Source of the DNA: JASHVB01 sp035535035
Lineage (GTDB): Bacteria; Pseudomonadota; Alphaproteobacteria; Acetobacterales; Acetobacteraceae
Assembly (NCBI GenBank): GCA_035535035.1
Contig: DATLQW010000073.1
Location: 1 to 64,000, forward strand
Direction of reading: 5' to 3'
Length of the DNA stretch: 64,000 nt
Below are positions 1 through 9,315 of the stretch, one piece after another. The first letter of the stretch is position 1. Every line of letters starts with the position of its first letter. The notes below the pieces were generated by a model that had not been told where the DNA came from, ran no database searches, and saw nothing but the letters and a program-made list of their open reading frames with translations. The position numbers and the translations under genes were made by a program.

Positions 1-164
1 CCCTCCTGATCAACCCCTGGCGCCTGACAGATATGGACTGAAATGCGGGTCACCCTGCCGCGGATGGGGCGCGCCGGGTTCCATTGCTTGCTCACTATCA
101 ATCCGGGATCGACTTATCCGGTGAATAAGATGGGCTAGCAATGACAGTGGGGGACGGCGCGCCG

Positions 165-1484
165 CTACAGAATGAACCGGCTTAGGTCGCCCTTCTGTGC
201 CAGCGGCGCGACCTTTTCATTCACGTACGCCGCGTCCACCACGATCGTCTCGCCGGCACGATCCGTTGCGGTGAAGCTGATCTCCTCCAGCAGCCGCTCC
301 AGCACCGTGTGCAGGCGGCGCGCGCCGATGTTCTCCACCCGGTCGTTGATGTCCGCGGCCAGCGTGGCCAGCGCGTCCACCGCGTCGTCGGTGAACGTCA
401 GCGTCACCCCTTCGGTGCCCATCAGCGCGCCGTACTGCTTGATCAGCGAGTGCTCCGGCTCGGTCAGGATGCGCCGCAGATCGTCGCGCGTCAGCCCGGC
501 CAGTTCGACGCGGATCGGCAGCCGCCCTTGCAACTCGGGCAGCAGATCGGACGGCTTGGCGAGATGGAACGCGCCCGAGGCGATGAACAGCACGTGGTCG
601 GTCTTCACCGGCCCGTATTTCGTGCTGACGGTGGTGCCTTCGATCAGCGGCAGCAGGTCGCGCTGCACGCCCTCGCGCGACACGTCGCCGCCGCGGAAGC
701 CGCCTTCCATGGTGCGGGCGCACACCTTGTCGATCTCGTCGATGAACACGATGCCGTTGTTCTCGGCAAGCGCCACCGCGTCCTTCGCCAGCGCGTCGTT
801 GTCGAGCAATCGGTCGGCTTCCTCCGCCTCCAGCAGCTTGCGCGCGGCTTCGACGGCGATCCGCCGCTTCTGCTGCGGCCGGCCGAACATGCCCTTCATC
901 ATCTCGTTCAGGTTGATCACCTGGCCGGGCGGCATGCCGGGCATGTCGAACTGGCCGATCGGCATCCCCTGCGGCTCGGCCACCGAGACCTCGATCTCCT
1001 TTTGCTCGAACTCTCCGGCCCGCAGCATGCGGCGGAACTTCGACCGCGTGTCAGCGGCTGCGCCCTCGCCTACCAGCGCGGTGATCAGCCGCTCCTCCGC
1101 CGCCAGCTCGGCCTTCGCCTGCACCTCCTTGCGCGAGGCCTCGCGCAGCATGATCAGGCTGGCCTCCACCAGGTCACGCGCGATGCTTTCCACGTCGCGG
1201 CCGACATAGCCGACCTCGGTGAACTTGGTCGCCTCCACCTTCAGGAACGGCGCCTGGGCAAGCTTCGCGAGCCGCCGGGCAATCTCCGTCTTGCCGCAGC
1301 CGGTCGGGCCGATCATCAGGATGTTCTTCGGCACCACCTCATCCCGCATGGCCTCGGGCAGGTGCTGGCGGCGCCAGCGGTTGCGCATCGCGATCGCCAC
1401 GGCACGCTTGGCGTCGTTCTGGCCCACAATGAAGCGATCCAGTTCAGAAACGATCTCACGGGGGGAATAGGTTGGAACTTCCAT
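165..1484 (-). CDS. hslU: ATP-dependent protease ATPase subunit HslU
   Basis: AAA+ unfoldase that feeds substrates into the HslV peptidase in the cytoplasm. The 439-aa length is normal for the family. Visible are the Walker A loop GPTGCGKT (about residues 59-66), a Walker B FIDEIDK, a central charged I-domain (about 110-240) and the C-terminal LSRFIL tail, which in E. coli inserts between HslV subunits. The ATG start begins MEVPTYSPREIV, as in other HslU proteins. It lies one base downstream of the hslV stop codon, so the two form an hslVU operon with likely translational coupling. No odd residues seen. Confidence 0.98.
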   Translation of the reverse strand: MEVPTYSPREIVSELDRFIVGQNDAKRAVAIAMRNRWRRQHLPEAMRDEVVPKNILMIGPTGCGKTEIARRLAKLAQAPFLKVEATKFTEVGYVGRDVESIARDLVEASLIMLREASRKEVQAKAELAAEERLITALVGEGAAADTRSKFRRMLRAGEFEQKEIEVSVAEPQGMPIGQFDMPGMPPGQVINLNEMMKGMFGRPQQKRRIAVEAARKLLEAEEADRLLDNDALAKDAVALAENNGIVFIDEIDKVCARTMEGGFRGGDVSREGVQRDLLPLIEGTTVSTKYGPVKTDHVLFIASGAFHLAKPSDLLPELQGRLPIRVELAGLTRDDLRRILTEPEHSLIKQYGALMGTEGVTLTFTDDAVDALATLAADINDRVENIGARRLHTVLERLLEEISFTATDRAGETIVVDAAYVNEKVAPLAQKGDLSRFIL

Positions 1485-1485
1485 G

Positions 1486-2052
1486 TCAGATGGTCTCGAC
1501 GATGACGCTGTTGTTGGTATAGACGCAGATCTCGGCGGCGATCTTCATTGCCCGGCGGGCGATCTCCTCGGCGGGCAGGCCGTCCACCGACATCAGCGCC
1601 CGCGCCGCGGCGAGCGCAAAGTTGCCGCCCGAGCCGATGGCGATCACCCCGTCCTCCGGCTCCAGCACGTCGCCGTTGCCGGTGAGGGTGAAGCTGCGGT
1701 CCTTGTCGGCCACCGCCATCATCGCCTCCAGCCGGCGCAGGTAGCGGTCGGTCCGCCAGTCCTTCGCCAACTCGACGCAGGCGCGTTCGAGCTGGTTGGG
1801 GAAGCGTTCGAGCTTGGATTCCAGGCGCTCGAGCAGGGTGAAGGCGTCGGCGGTGGCGCCGGCGAAACCGGCCAGCACGGCGCCGCCGGCGCCGATGCGG
1901 CGGACCTTGCGGGCGTTGCCCTTCACGATGGTCTGGCCGAGGCTGACCTGGCCGTCCCCGGCCATGGCCACGTGTCCATCCCGCCTGACGCACAGGATGG
2001 TGGTGCCGTGCCACCCGATCGGGTCGGCGGCGGCGAGCGGTGAGTTTTGCAT
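1486..2052 (-). CDS. hslV: ATP-dependent protease peptidase subunit HslV
   Basis: Proteasome-like threonine peptidase that forms the HslVU complex with the ATPase encoded just downstream. The protein is 188 aa from the chosen ATG. A 16-residue leader ending WHG precedes TTILCVRR, and Thr17 would be the N-terminal nucleophile exposed by self-processing. The GDGQVSLG, GFAGATADAF, LAKDWRTDRYLRRLEA and GNGDV blocks match HslV closely. A longer in-frame extension to position 2253 exists, but it is Arg/Pro-rich and unlike any HslV, so the ATG at 2052 is preferred. Confidence 0.97.
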   Translation of the reverse strand: MQNSPLAAADPIGWHGTTILCVRRDGHVAMAGDGQVSLGQTIVKGNARKVRRIGAGGAVLAGFAGATADAFTLLERLESKLERFPNQLERACVELAKDWRTDRYLRRLEAMMAVADKDRSFTLTGNGDVLEPEDGVIAIGSGGNFALAAARALMSVDGLPAEEIARRAMKIAAEICVYTNNSVIVETI

Positions 2053-2158
2053 GACGGCCCTACATGGGCTGCCGCGATCGTGACGACAAGACGGGGCCCG
2101 GGAAGGCAAGAAACCGCTCCCGCGCGTGGCCAGGAGAGGTTGGGCCGGGAGAGGTTGG

Positions 2159-3757
2159 TTAGTAGCCCAACGCCAGCCCGTCCTTCCGCGGCTCGGAACC
2201 CCCCACCAGGCAGCCGCGGTCACGGTCGATCCAGATCGCCTGGCCGCCGCCATGCGGGCGCTCGATCGGCTCCGGGTCGTGCCCCATGCGGGTCAGCCGG
2301 TCCACCACATCCGCCGGAATCCCGCGCTCGATCTGCAGTTTCCCCCGCAGCGGCAGCAGCCGCGGCAGATCAATCGCCTCCTGGATGTCCAGCCCGTATT
2401 CCAGCATGTTGCTCAGGAACCAGGAGTGGCCCATCGGCTGGTAGTGCCCGCCCATCACGCCGAACGGCATCACCGCCTGGCCGTCCTTCATCACCATGCC
2501 CGGGATGATCGTGTGCATCGGCCGCTTGCGCGGGGCGATGCAGTTGGGATGGCCGCGCTCCACCCGGAACCCGAACCCGCGGTTCTGCAGCATCACGCCG
2601 GAGCGCTCGGCCAGGATCGCCGAACCGAAGCCCTCGAACAGCGAGTTGATGAAGCTGCACGCGTTGCCGTCGCGATCCACCACGCAGAGATACACCGTGT
2701 CGCGATGCGGCGGCAGCAGCGTCTCGCCGGCCAGCGGCATCCGCGGCATCGCCTTGTCGTCGCTGATCAGCGCGCGCAGCCCGCCCAGATAGCTGGCGCT
2801 GAGCAGCTTCGTCACCGGCACGTCAACCTGCGACGGATCGGCAACGAAGGCGTCGCGGTCGCGATAGCCCAGCCGCGCCGCCTCGACATGGCGGTGCGCG
2901 CGGACGGCTCCCAGCGGCCCGTCGGCCGCGGTCTCCAGCCCGCCCAGCATGCCCAGGATCATCAGCGCGACGATGCCCTGACCATTCGGCGGGCACTCGT
3001 GCACGTCGTAGCCGCGCCAGTTCAGGCTGATCGGCGCGACGAACTCGGCGACCTCCAAGCCGGCGGCGAAATCCGCCTCGGTGTGCAGGCCGCCCTTCTC
3101 GCGCAGCGTCTTCACCATGTCGGCGGCGATCGGCCCCTCGTAGAACGCCTTCGCGCCGTGCCGCGCCACCGCGCGCAACGTCTCGGCCAGGGTGGATTGC
3201 TCGAAAATGTCGCCCGGCTCCGGCGTCTTGCCGCCCGGGAGAAAATGGTGCGCGCCGTTCTTGCGCAGCTTCGCCTCCAGCCGCTTCCAGTCCCAGGCCA
3301 CCTTGGGCGACACCGGCCAGCCGTCCGCGGCGAAGCGGATCGCCGGCTGCAGCAGCTCGTCCAATTCCTTGCGGCCGTGCGCCTTCAGCAGCGTCTCCCA
3401 GGCGCTCAGCGCGCCGGGCACGGTGACGGCGTGAGCCGAGGTATTCTCGATCGCGGTCATCCCGGCCTGTTCGTACCAGTCGATCGCCGCCGCCGCGGGC
3501 GACCTGCCGGAACCGTTCAGCGCCACCACCTTGCCGGCGCCCGCCGGGGCGTACAGGCAGAAACAATCGCCGCCGATGCCGGTGGATTGCGGCTCGATCA
3601 CGCACAGCACGGCGCAGGCGGCGACCGCGGCGTCCAGCGCGTTGCCGCCGGCGCGCAGCACGTCCAGCGCGGTCAGCGTGGCCGCCGGCATGGAGGTCGC
3701 CGCCATGCCGTGCGTGGCATAGACCGGGCTGCGGCCCGGCAGTTGGTAGTCGCGCAT
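2159..3757 (-). CDS. Gamma-glutamyltransferase family protein
   Basis: Ntn-hydrolase of the gamma-glutamyltransferase family (532 aa), normally made as a proenzyme that cleaves itself before a catalytic Thr. The N-terminal half has the family pattern MAATSMPAAT, GGNALDAAVA and STGIGGD. Thr354 in HRDTVYLCVVDRDGN sits where the catalytic Thr of TTHxSVxD normally lies, and the C-terminal half holds the GGxYQP-like and PRxxP segments. No convincing signal peptide is seen, so this may be a cytoplasmic GGT-like acylase rather than the periplasmic glutathione-degrading enzyme. The ATG at 3757 was chosen because homologues begin near the MAATS block. It is a single gene, divergent from csaA. Substrate unknown. 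Confidence 0.88.
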   Translation of the reverse strand: MRDYQLPGRSPVYATHGMAATSMPAATLTALDVLRAGGNALDAAVAACAVLCVIEPQSTGIGGDCFCLYAPAGAGKVVALNGSGRSPAAAAIDWYEQAGMTAIENTSAHAVTVPGALSAWETLLKAHGRKELDELLQPAIRFAADGWPVSPKVAWDWKRLEAKLRKNGAHHFLPGGKTPEPGDIFEQSTLAETLRAVARHGAKAFYEGPIAADMVKTLREKGGLHTEADFAAGLEVAEFVAPISLNWRGYDVHECPPNGQGIVALMILGMLGGLETAADGPLGAVRAHRHVEAARLGYRDRDAFVADPSQVDVPVTKLLSASYLGGLRALISDDKAMPRMPLAGETLLPPHRDTVYLCVVDRDGNACSFINSLFEGFGSAILAERSGVMLQNRGFGFRVERGHPNCIAPRKRPMHTIIPGMVMKDGQAVMPFGVMGGHYQPMGHSWFLSNMLEYGLDIQEAIDLPRLLPLRGKLQIERGIPADVVDRLTRMGHDPEPIERPHGGGQAIWIDRDRGCLVGGSEPRKDGLALGY

Positions 3758-3859
3758 CGTCGCTTCGCTCCGGACAGTGGTCGGCGGGCAGTATGACGGC
3801 GCCACTGACGCCTGGCCACAGGGTGTGGCATGATGCCGGCGGCCGATCGGGAGGGCAGG

Positions 3860-4201
3860 ATGGCGGAAACTGTCAACTACAGCGATTTCGCGCAGGTGGA
3901 GATCCGCGCCGGCACGATCGTCGATGCACAGCCTTTTCCGGAGGCGCGCAAGCCCGCCATCAGGCTGGTGATCGATTTCGGGCCGGAAATCGGCACGCGG
4001 CGTTCCTCGGCGCAACTCACGGTGCACTACCGGCCCGACCAGCTCATCGGCCGGCAGGTCTGCGCCGTGGTGAATTTTCCGCCGCGGCAGATCGGGCCGT
4101 TCGTCAGCGAGGTGCTGACGCTCGGCATGCCGGACGAGGACGGCGCGGTCGTGCTGGTCAAGCCGGATTTCAAGGTGCCGAACGGCGGCAAGCTGTTCTG
4201 A
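3860..4201 (+). CDS. csaA: CsaA-type tRNA-binding domain protein
   Basis: Small (113 aa) stand-alone OB-fold tRNA-binding domain protein of the CsaA family. Members are dimeric, bind tRNA and have been described as an export-related chaperone. Family signatures visible are VEIRAGTIVDAQPF, ARKPAIRLVIDFG, SSAQLT, RQVCAVVNFPPRQIG and FVSEVLTLG. The ATG at 3860 is preceded by GGAGG at a good distance. An in-frame ATG ten codons upstream (3830) lacks this. It is followed after 47 bp by a glycosyltransferase gene on the same strand, with no obvious functional link. Confidence 0.92.
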   Translation: MAETVNYSDFAQVEIRAGTIVDAQPFPEARKPAIRLVIDFGPEIGTRRSSAQLTVHYRPDQLIGRQVCAVVNFPPRQIGPFVSEVLTLGMPDEDGAVVLVKPDFKVPNGGKLF

Positions 4202-4248
4202 ATGGCCCCGCGGGATCGGATGGCCGGCAGGAGCCGGATGATGCCGGC

Positions 4249-5448
4249 ATGATTCTCGTCTTCGAGATGACCTGGCCGGGATTGGTGCACGCCCCCGGCA
4301 ACAGCGCCACCATTCAGACCATCGCCCAGGCTTACCCGCGCGAGGCGGTCCGGGTTTTCGCCGACGCGTCGCACATCGCGGCGTTGCGCGGCGATGCCGC
4401 GCTGGCCGCCCATGCCAATGTCGCGTTCCAGCCGATCGAGCTGTATCCGCATTTGTTCGGCAAGACCCAGATCGTATCCTGGGGACGCTTCCGCCAGGAA
4501 TTGACCACCCTGCGGCGGGGCCTGGCGACGGTTCCGGAGCATGAGCGCTGCCTGGTCATGCTGATCTCGGCGACGCCGACCGCGATCCTGGCGGCGCGGT
4601 GGCTGGCCAGGCTGGGGCGCGGACGCATCGGCGTGCAGGTTGGGTTGCACGGCAACCTCAACGACATCAACGGCTGGCGGCACCGCAATCCGCTGCTGCG
4701 TGCCTTCGACCTGCGGTCCGCGCTGGCGGCGCGTTATCCCCCCATGTTCGGCTTCCTGGTGCTGGAGGAAGGCATCAGGCTCGCATTGTCCCGGGCAATC
4801 CCGGCCGTCGCCGATCGGGTCCAGGTCCTGCCGCTGCCGATCAACACCACCGAACTGCCGCGGCAGCACGCGGTTCCCCTGGTGCCGCCCGTGCGCATCG
4901 GGCTGGTCGGCCAGGCCACGCGGGCCAAGGGGATCGACCTGTTTCTCGACATCGCACGGGATTTCAAGGCGCGCCATGGCAGCCGTGTGGAATTCGTGCT
5001 GGTCGGCACGGCCACCGTAGGCAGCGACCTGTCGGCTTTCGCCATGCTGGAGGAGCCGGTCACTATCGATGCCCTGCCGCGGGAGGACTACCTCGCCAGG
5101 CTGGCCGGGCTGCACTACGTCTTGCTGCCGTTGCAGGAGCGGTATTACAGATTGTCGGCCAGCGGCGCCCTGATCGACGCGATCACTTGGCTGAAACCGG
5201 TCATCGCGACGCGGTTGCCGATCACGGAAGCCTTGTTCCAACGGTTCGGCGACATCGGCGATCTGTGCGACGATGCAGCTTCGATGCGAGCAGCGCTGGA
5301 GGCGGTGGTGACAGTGCCGGACCCGGCACGCTACCAACGTCAGGCCGAGGCGATGCGTGCGCTGCGGAACAGCCGGGCTCCGGCGACCCTGGCGAAGGAG
5401 TACCGGACGGTGATGCAACGCGACTTTGCCGGCCTGCTGCGTGACTAA
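4249..5448 (+). CDS. Glycosyltransferase, GT4-like (group 1)
   Basis: Probable cytoplasmic-face glycosyltransferase of 399 aa. The C-terminal half has the GT-B donor-domain look: RIGLVGQATRAKGIDLFLDIA, a VLVGTA strand, and a late LSASGALIDAITWLKPVIAT segment resembling the donor-sugar loop. The N-terminal half (MILVFEMTWPGLVHAPGN) fits an acceptor domain. The ATG at 4249 is chosen because upstream in-frame sequence is non-homologous and overlaps csaA. A galE-type gene follows after 13 bp, suggesting a two-gene transcript for a polysaccharide or glycolipid. Sugar and acceptor cannot be read from sequence. Confidence 0.8.
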   Translation: MILVFEMTWPGLVHAPGNSATIQTIAQAYPREAVRVFADASHIAALRGDAALAAHANVAFQPIELYPHLFGKTQIVSWGRFRQELTTLRRGLATVPEHERCLVMLISATPTAILAARWLARLGRGRIGVQVGLHGNLNDINGWRHRNPLLRAFDLRSALAARYPPMFGFLVLEEGIRLALSRAIPAVADRVQVLPLPINTTELPRQHAVPLVPPVRIGLVGQATRAKGIDLFLDIARDFKARHGSRVEFVLVGTATVGSDLSAFAMLEEPVTIDALPREDYLARLAGLHYVLLPLQERYYRLSASGALIDAITWLKPVIATRLPITEALFQRFGDIGDLCDDAASMRAALEAVVTVPDPARYQRQAEAMRALRNSRAPATLAKEYRTVMQRDFAGLLRD

Positions 5449-5461
5449 GGCGAATGTATGC

Positions 5462-6466
5462 ATGAACGATGCAGCGACGAACCGACGTGTTCTGGTGGTG
5501 GGCGGTGGCGGCTATATCGGCAGCCATGCGGCGAAAGCCCTGTTGCGTGCCCGATTCGAACCCGTGGTGTTCGACAATTTCTCGCGCGGGCACCGCAGAC
5601 TGGCGCGCTTCGGACCGGTGTTCGAGGGCGACATCCATGATCGTATCCGGCTGGACGCGGTGCTGCGCGACACGCGACCGGTCGGCTGCTTGCATTTCGC
5701 GGCCTATGCTTATGTGGCGGAATCCGTCGAGTCACCAGAGCTGTACTATCGCAATAACGTCGTCGGCAGCCTCAGCCTGTTCGATGCCTTGTTGGCTGCC
5801 GGGGTGAAAGCCGTGGTGTTCTCCAGCAGTTGCGCGGTTTATGGCCAGACCGACGCCGCGGCGATCACCGAGGCAACGCCGCAACGGCCGATCAGCCCGT
5901 ATGGCCGGTCGAAGCTGATGGTGGAGCAGATGCTGCGGGATCTGCATGCGGCGCACGGCTTGCGATCGGTGTGCCTGCGGTATTTCAACGCGGCCGGTGC
6001 CGATCCGGATGGCGAGATCGGCGAGATGCACAACCCGGAGCCGCATATCATTCCGCGCGCGATCATGGCCGCGGTCGGCGCGCAGGAGCAATTCGTGGTG
6101 AATGGGGTGGATTACCCGACGCCGGACGGCACGGCGGTGCGCGACTACACGCATGTCACAGACCTTGCCGACGCGCATGTCAGCGCGCTGCACCGCCTGT
6201 GCGCCGGCGGCGGTGCCGAGGCGTTCAATCTCGGAATCGGTCGCGGCTACTCCGTCATGGAGGTGCTGCGATCGGTTGAACGGGTGACGGGCGGTTCAAT
6301 CAAGCGGCAGGCCGCGCCGCGACGGGAAGGCGACCCGGCGACCGTCGTGGCGGACCCATCGCTGGCACGCAGCGTACTCGGTTTCAATCCGCGTTTCGTG
6401 GCGCTGGATGACATGGTGCGGACGGCATGGTCGTGGTTTCGTGCCAACGGGTTCCGTCGCGACTGA
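5462..6466 (+). CDS. galE: UDP-glucose 4-epimerase (GalE family)
   Basis: Extended short-chain dehydrogenase of 334 aa that interconverts UDP-glucose and UDP-galactose (or N-acetylated forms) using tightly bound NAD. The N-terminal GGGGYIGS (about 14-21) binds NAD. The catalytic triad is visible as Ser in SSSCAVYG (122-124), Tyr147 and Lys151 (YGRSK). The RYFNAAGADPDGEIGE, GTAVRDYTHVTDLADAH and FNLGIGRGYSVMEV blocks are classic GalE. The start at 5462 gives MNDAATNRRVLVVGGGG; a start 12 codons upstream would overlap the previous gene. Its partner is the preceding GT4 gene. Confidence 0.93.
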   Translation: MNDAATNRRVLVVGGGGYIGSHAAKALLRARFEPVVFDNFSRGHRRLARFGPVFEGDIHDRIRLDAVLRDTRPVGCLHFAAYAYVAESVESPELYYRNNVVGSLSLFDALLAAGVKAVVFSSSCAVYGQTDAAAITEATPQRPISPYGRSKLMVEQMLRDLHAAHGLRSVCLRYFNAAGADPDGEIGEMHNPEPHIIPRAIMAAVGAQEQFVVNGVDYPTPDGTAVRDYTHVTDLADAHVSALHRLCAGGGAEAFNLGIGRGYSVMEVLRSVERVTGGSIKRQAAPRREGDPATVVADPSLARSVLGFNPRFVALDDMVRTAWSWFRANGFRRD

Positions 6467-6531
6467 CGGCAAATGGCCGGAAGACCGACGCATGAAGCGG
6501 CAGGTTTCGCCGTCGGGTCTTCGCAGAGCCG

Positions 6532-7509
6532 TTATGCGGCCGGTTGCCGCAGCCAGGTCAGCGCTCGCGCCACGGGCTGGCGGAGCGGTGCCGGCATGCC
6601 GGCGATAAGGTATTTCGTCCAGGCCTTCTGCGACCGCGCGACTGGCGCCATGTCGCGGTAGAGGTCGCGGACCAGCCCATAATTGCCCACCAGGAACGCG
6701 GCATCGAGGGCATTGGTCTGGCGCCGGGCGATCGATCGCAGGAGCGTGTCGCGACAGCGCTCCGCCGGCTTGTGGTGCAGCAAGGCGTAACGCAGGACGT
6801 CGATCTCGCCCAGCAGCATATTTATGAGATTGCCTGAGATATTGCCGGCGTGCTTGCGGATACCGACGAGCGGCCGATGGATGGCGCCGATCGGCGGTTT
6901 GACCACGCAGCGCAGGTGGAATTCGAAATCCACGATCCGCTTGCGGTCGAATCCGGTATGCCAGCCACCCAGCGACTCGAAAAAGTCACGGCCGATGAAT
7001 ACCGACGACGGAAAGATCGGCTGGTAGGCAATCAGCCGCTCGTACAGGCTGTCCCGGATGACCCAGCACTCCTCGGCGACCACGGTGCGGCCGGCCTCCC
7101 AGTATCCCGCCGGTGCGAGATCGAATTTTTGCTGGCTGCCCCAGGTTCCGTCGGTAATGATGACGAAATCCGAGAAGGAATAGGCGAGTTCCGGGCAGGC
7201 GCGATGCAGCACCGCATGCCAATGCAGCTTGTCCGACGCCCACAGATCGTCGCTGTCGCAGAAGGCGATCCAAGGGTAGCGTGCGTGCGCGACACCGAAA
7301 TTGCGCGCGGCGAACTCGCCGGAATTTTCGATACAATAGTAGCGCACCCGATCAGCAAACTTCTGCACCACCGCTGCGGTGCCATCGGTCGAGCCGTCAT
7401 CGACCACGATCACTTCGGCAGGCGCGCGGCTCTGTCCGAGCACGGTGTCCAGTGTCAGCGGCAACAGGTCCGCGCGGTTATAGGTCGGAATAACGACGCT
7501 GATGTCCAT
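6532..7509 (-). CDS. Glycosyltransferase family 2
   Basis: GT-A fold glycosyltransferase of 325 aa. The first 110 residues carry VVIPTYNRADLLPLTLDTVL, EVIVVDDGSTDGT and the metal-binding FCDSDDLW (DxD-like). The C-terminal half, with several Trp/Arg-rich segments, is variable and probably binds the acceptor. It is the second gene of a minus-strand pair with an FkbM methyltransferase 12 bp upstream. The DNA looks visibly richer in A/T (for example around 6800-7400) than the flanking genes, as is common for exchangeable surface-glycan genes. Confidence 0.88.
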   Translation of the reverse strand: MDISVVIPTYNRADLLPLTLDTVLGQSRAPAEVIVVDDGSTDGTAAVVQKFADRVRYYCIENSGEFAARNFGVAHARYPWIAFCDSDDLWASDKLHWHAVLHRACPELAYSFSDFVIITDGTWGSQQKFDLAPAGYWEAGRTVVAEECWVIRDSLYERLIAYQPIFPSSVFIGRDFFESLGGWHTGFDRKRIVDFEFHLRCVVKPPIGAIHRPLVGIRKHAGNISGNLINMLLGEIDVLRYALLHHKPAERCRDTLLRSIARRQTNALDAAFLVGNYGLVRDLYRDMAPVARSQKAWTKYLIAGMPAPLRQPVARALTWLRQPAA

Positions 7510-7521
7510 CCACCAGTCCTT

Positions 7522-8295
7522 CTATTGCGGTGGCAACGCGTGGGCCACCGGCGCTGCCATACGTTCATAGAGATACGAGTCCTGCAGCGTCGCGCTGCAC
7601 CGAAATCCCATCGCCTCGATCCAGCGCTGGACCTCGGTGGCGCGTTCCTCGCCCAGCACCCGCGGGTGCAGTTCCAGCATGATCAGCCGGCACGCATGCG
7701 GCGGAAAATCGCGGAACAATTCGTATTCGCCACCCTCGATGTCCACGATGAGGACGCTCGGCCTAGTCCTTTCCATCTCCTCGCGCAACGGTACCACTCG
7801 CACGCTCACCGCCTGGCCGTGATGGGCGCCCGGCAGCGTCGAGGAAATCCAGAAATCGCGCGACACGTGGAAGGTTGTCGTGCCCGCGTGCTTGCCGACC
7901 ATGCAGATATGCAATGCCGGATCGACGCCGTTGAGGCGGAACGTATCGCGAATCAGCGGTTCCATCATCGGATTCGCCTCGTAGACGAACACGCGCCTGG
8001 AATCGGTCAGCCGAGCACAGACGGACGAGACATAGCCGAGGCCAGCCCCGAGTTCGACCACGACATCGTCGTGCCGCAATGCGCCCTCGAGCAGGTTTCG
8101 TTCGGATGCTTCATAGCTGGCGTCGAGGATCGACCGAACGACAGGATAGGACAGGCTGCGGTGGATTCGGATCCGAACCCCGCGCAGATCGATGACGGAT
8201 TGCATCAGGTATGCCCAGAACGCACGGCGGTCGACCCCGCGTCCGGCACGGAATTCCCAATAGGCCTCGCGAATGAATTGCACCCAATCCTTCAT
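7522..8295 (-). CDS. FkbM family methyltransferase
   Basis: S-adenosylmethionine-dependent methyltransferase of about 257 aa, FkbM type. These often O-methylate sugars in surface glycans. SAM motif I is VVVELGAGLGYVSSVC, followed by an acidic strand end (VFVYEANPM). The FkbM-typical block VLIVDIEGGEYELFRDFP comes later, then LIMLELHPRVLG. The ATG at 8295 is used; a GTG four codons upstream (8307) is an alternative, and neither has a strong ribosome site. It is probably co-transcribed with the downstream GT2 gene. Confidence 0.85.
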   Translation of the reverse strand: MKDWVQFIREAYWEFRAGRGVDRRAFWAYLMQSVIDLRGVRIRIHRSLSYPVVRSILDASYEASERNLLEGALRHDDVVVELGAGLGYVSSVCARLTDSRRVFVYEANPMMEPLIRDTFRLNGVDPALHICMVGKHAGTTTFHVSRDFWISSTLPGAHHGQAVSVRVVPLREEMERTRPSVLIVDIEGGEYELFRDFPPHACRLIMLELHPRVLGEERATEVQRWIEAMGFRCSATLQDSYLYERMAAPVAHALPPQ

Positions 8296-8521
8296 CGGCA
8301 ACGACACCGGCCGCGGCAGGACGGCGCTCCCCCGCGGCGGACGCCATTAACCGAGCCGCCCGGCGGGAGCACGCGGACGCGCATTGCAAGGATTCTCCAC
8401 GAGGCGATCACCCTATCGTATAGCAGGATGGTGGTGGCCTGCCTACCGCTTCTGCGATATAGCGCGCGTCGCGCGCAAAGGCTCCGGTCGCCGGAAAACC
8501 GTACAGGGAAAGCCGTTCTGC

Positions 8522-9022
8522 ATGGCGACGCACTACTACACTGTCACCTGGGACCAGTTGCATCGCGACGCGCGGGCGCTTGCCTGGCGGCTCATGCAGG
8601 CCGGTCCGTTCACCGGCATCGTCGCGGTGACGCGCGGCGGCCTGATCCCGGCGGCCGTCATCGCTCGCGAACTGGACCTGCGGCTGGTCGAGACGATTTC
8701 GGTCGTGACCTACGCTGCCGGCGGCGGTACGCTGGCCGATGAGGAACGTCGCGGCACCTCGGTGGTCGCCAAGCCGCCCACCGCGGCGGGGGACGGCACC
8801 GGGTTCCTCATCGTGGACGACCTGGTGGATACCGGCGCCACCGCCCGGGTGGTCCGCGCATTGCTGCCGCGCGCCCATTTCGCCTGCATCTATGCCAAGC
8901 CGGCGGCGCGGGACGCGGTGGATACCTTTGTGACCGAGGTCTCGCAGGACACCTGGATCCTGTTCCCATGGGACACCGAGCTGCAATTTGTGACCCCGCT
9001 GGCCCGGCGCGGCGGGACCTGA
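8522..9022 (+). CDS. gpt: Xanthine-guanine phosphoribosyltransferase
   Basis: Purine salvage enzyme transferring phosphoribose from PRPP to guanine or xanthine. It is 166 aa, close to E. coli Gpt. Characteristic parts are VTRGGLIPAAVIAREL near the N-terminus, the PRPP loop FLIVDDLVDTGATA, and the C-terminal TWILFPWDTE. The ATG at 8522 gives MATHYYTVTWDQLHRDARALAWRL, aligning with Gpt starts; longer in-frame extension is not family-like. Single gene, divergent from the FkbM gene. Confidence 0.95.
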   Translation: MATHYYTVTWDQLHRDARALAWRLMQAGPFTGIVAVTRGGLIPAAVIARELDLRLVETISVVTYAAGGGTLADEERRGTSVVAKPPTAAGDGTGFLIVDDLVDTGATARVVRALLPRAHFACIYAKPAARDAVDTFVTEVSQDTWILFPWDTELQFVTPLARRGGT

Positions 9023-9315
9023 ACTCCGCCCGCCGCCGGGCAAATTGCCGATCATGGCCGATTTGCGACAACGCCACGCCAAAATGCAATTTTTCGCTGG
9101 GAGCCGCTGCCTTGCGTGCCTACATGTGCGGACCGGCGCCGGCCGCCGGCCGGACCTCTCGCGCGAATCGAAGGATGTTGCGGCCCTGAAGAAGGGCGTA
9201 TGGGTGCGCCGTCGCCGGGCCGGCCCTGGGCCGCTGGCCGATATGGGAAAGGATGGGCGTTCGCCCCGATTGCCGGGCTTTCCGGCACCGCGGCCTGGCG
9301 CATACGGGAACAGTG

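Noticed and set aside
1..164. Left edge as a possible RNA gene
   Set aside because: No tRNA-like cloverleaf, rRNA motif or other RNA structure could be made out.
309..1505. Long open frame on the plus strand opposite hslU
   Set aside because: It is an antisense frame opposite a well-identified gene, rich in Arg/His/Leu, and typical of GC-rich DNA; no homology features seen.
2126..3796. 556-aa open frame opposite the gamma-glutamyltransferase gene
   Set aside because: Same reason: antisense of a clear gene with His/Arg/Gln-rich composition and no domain.
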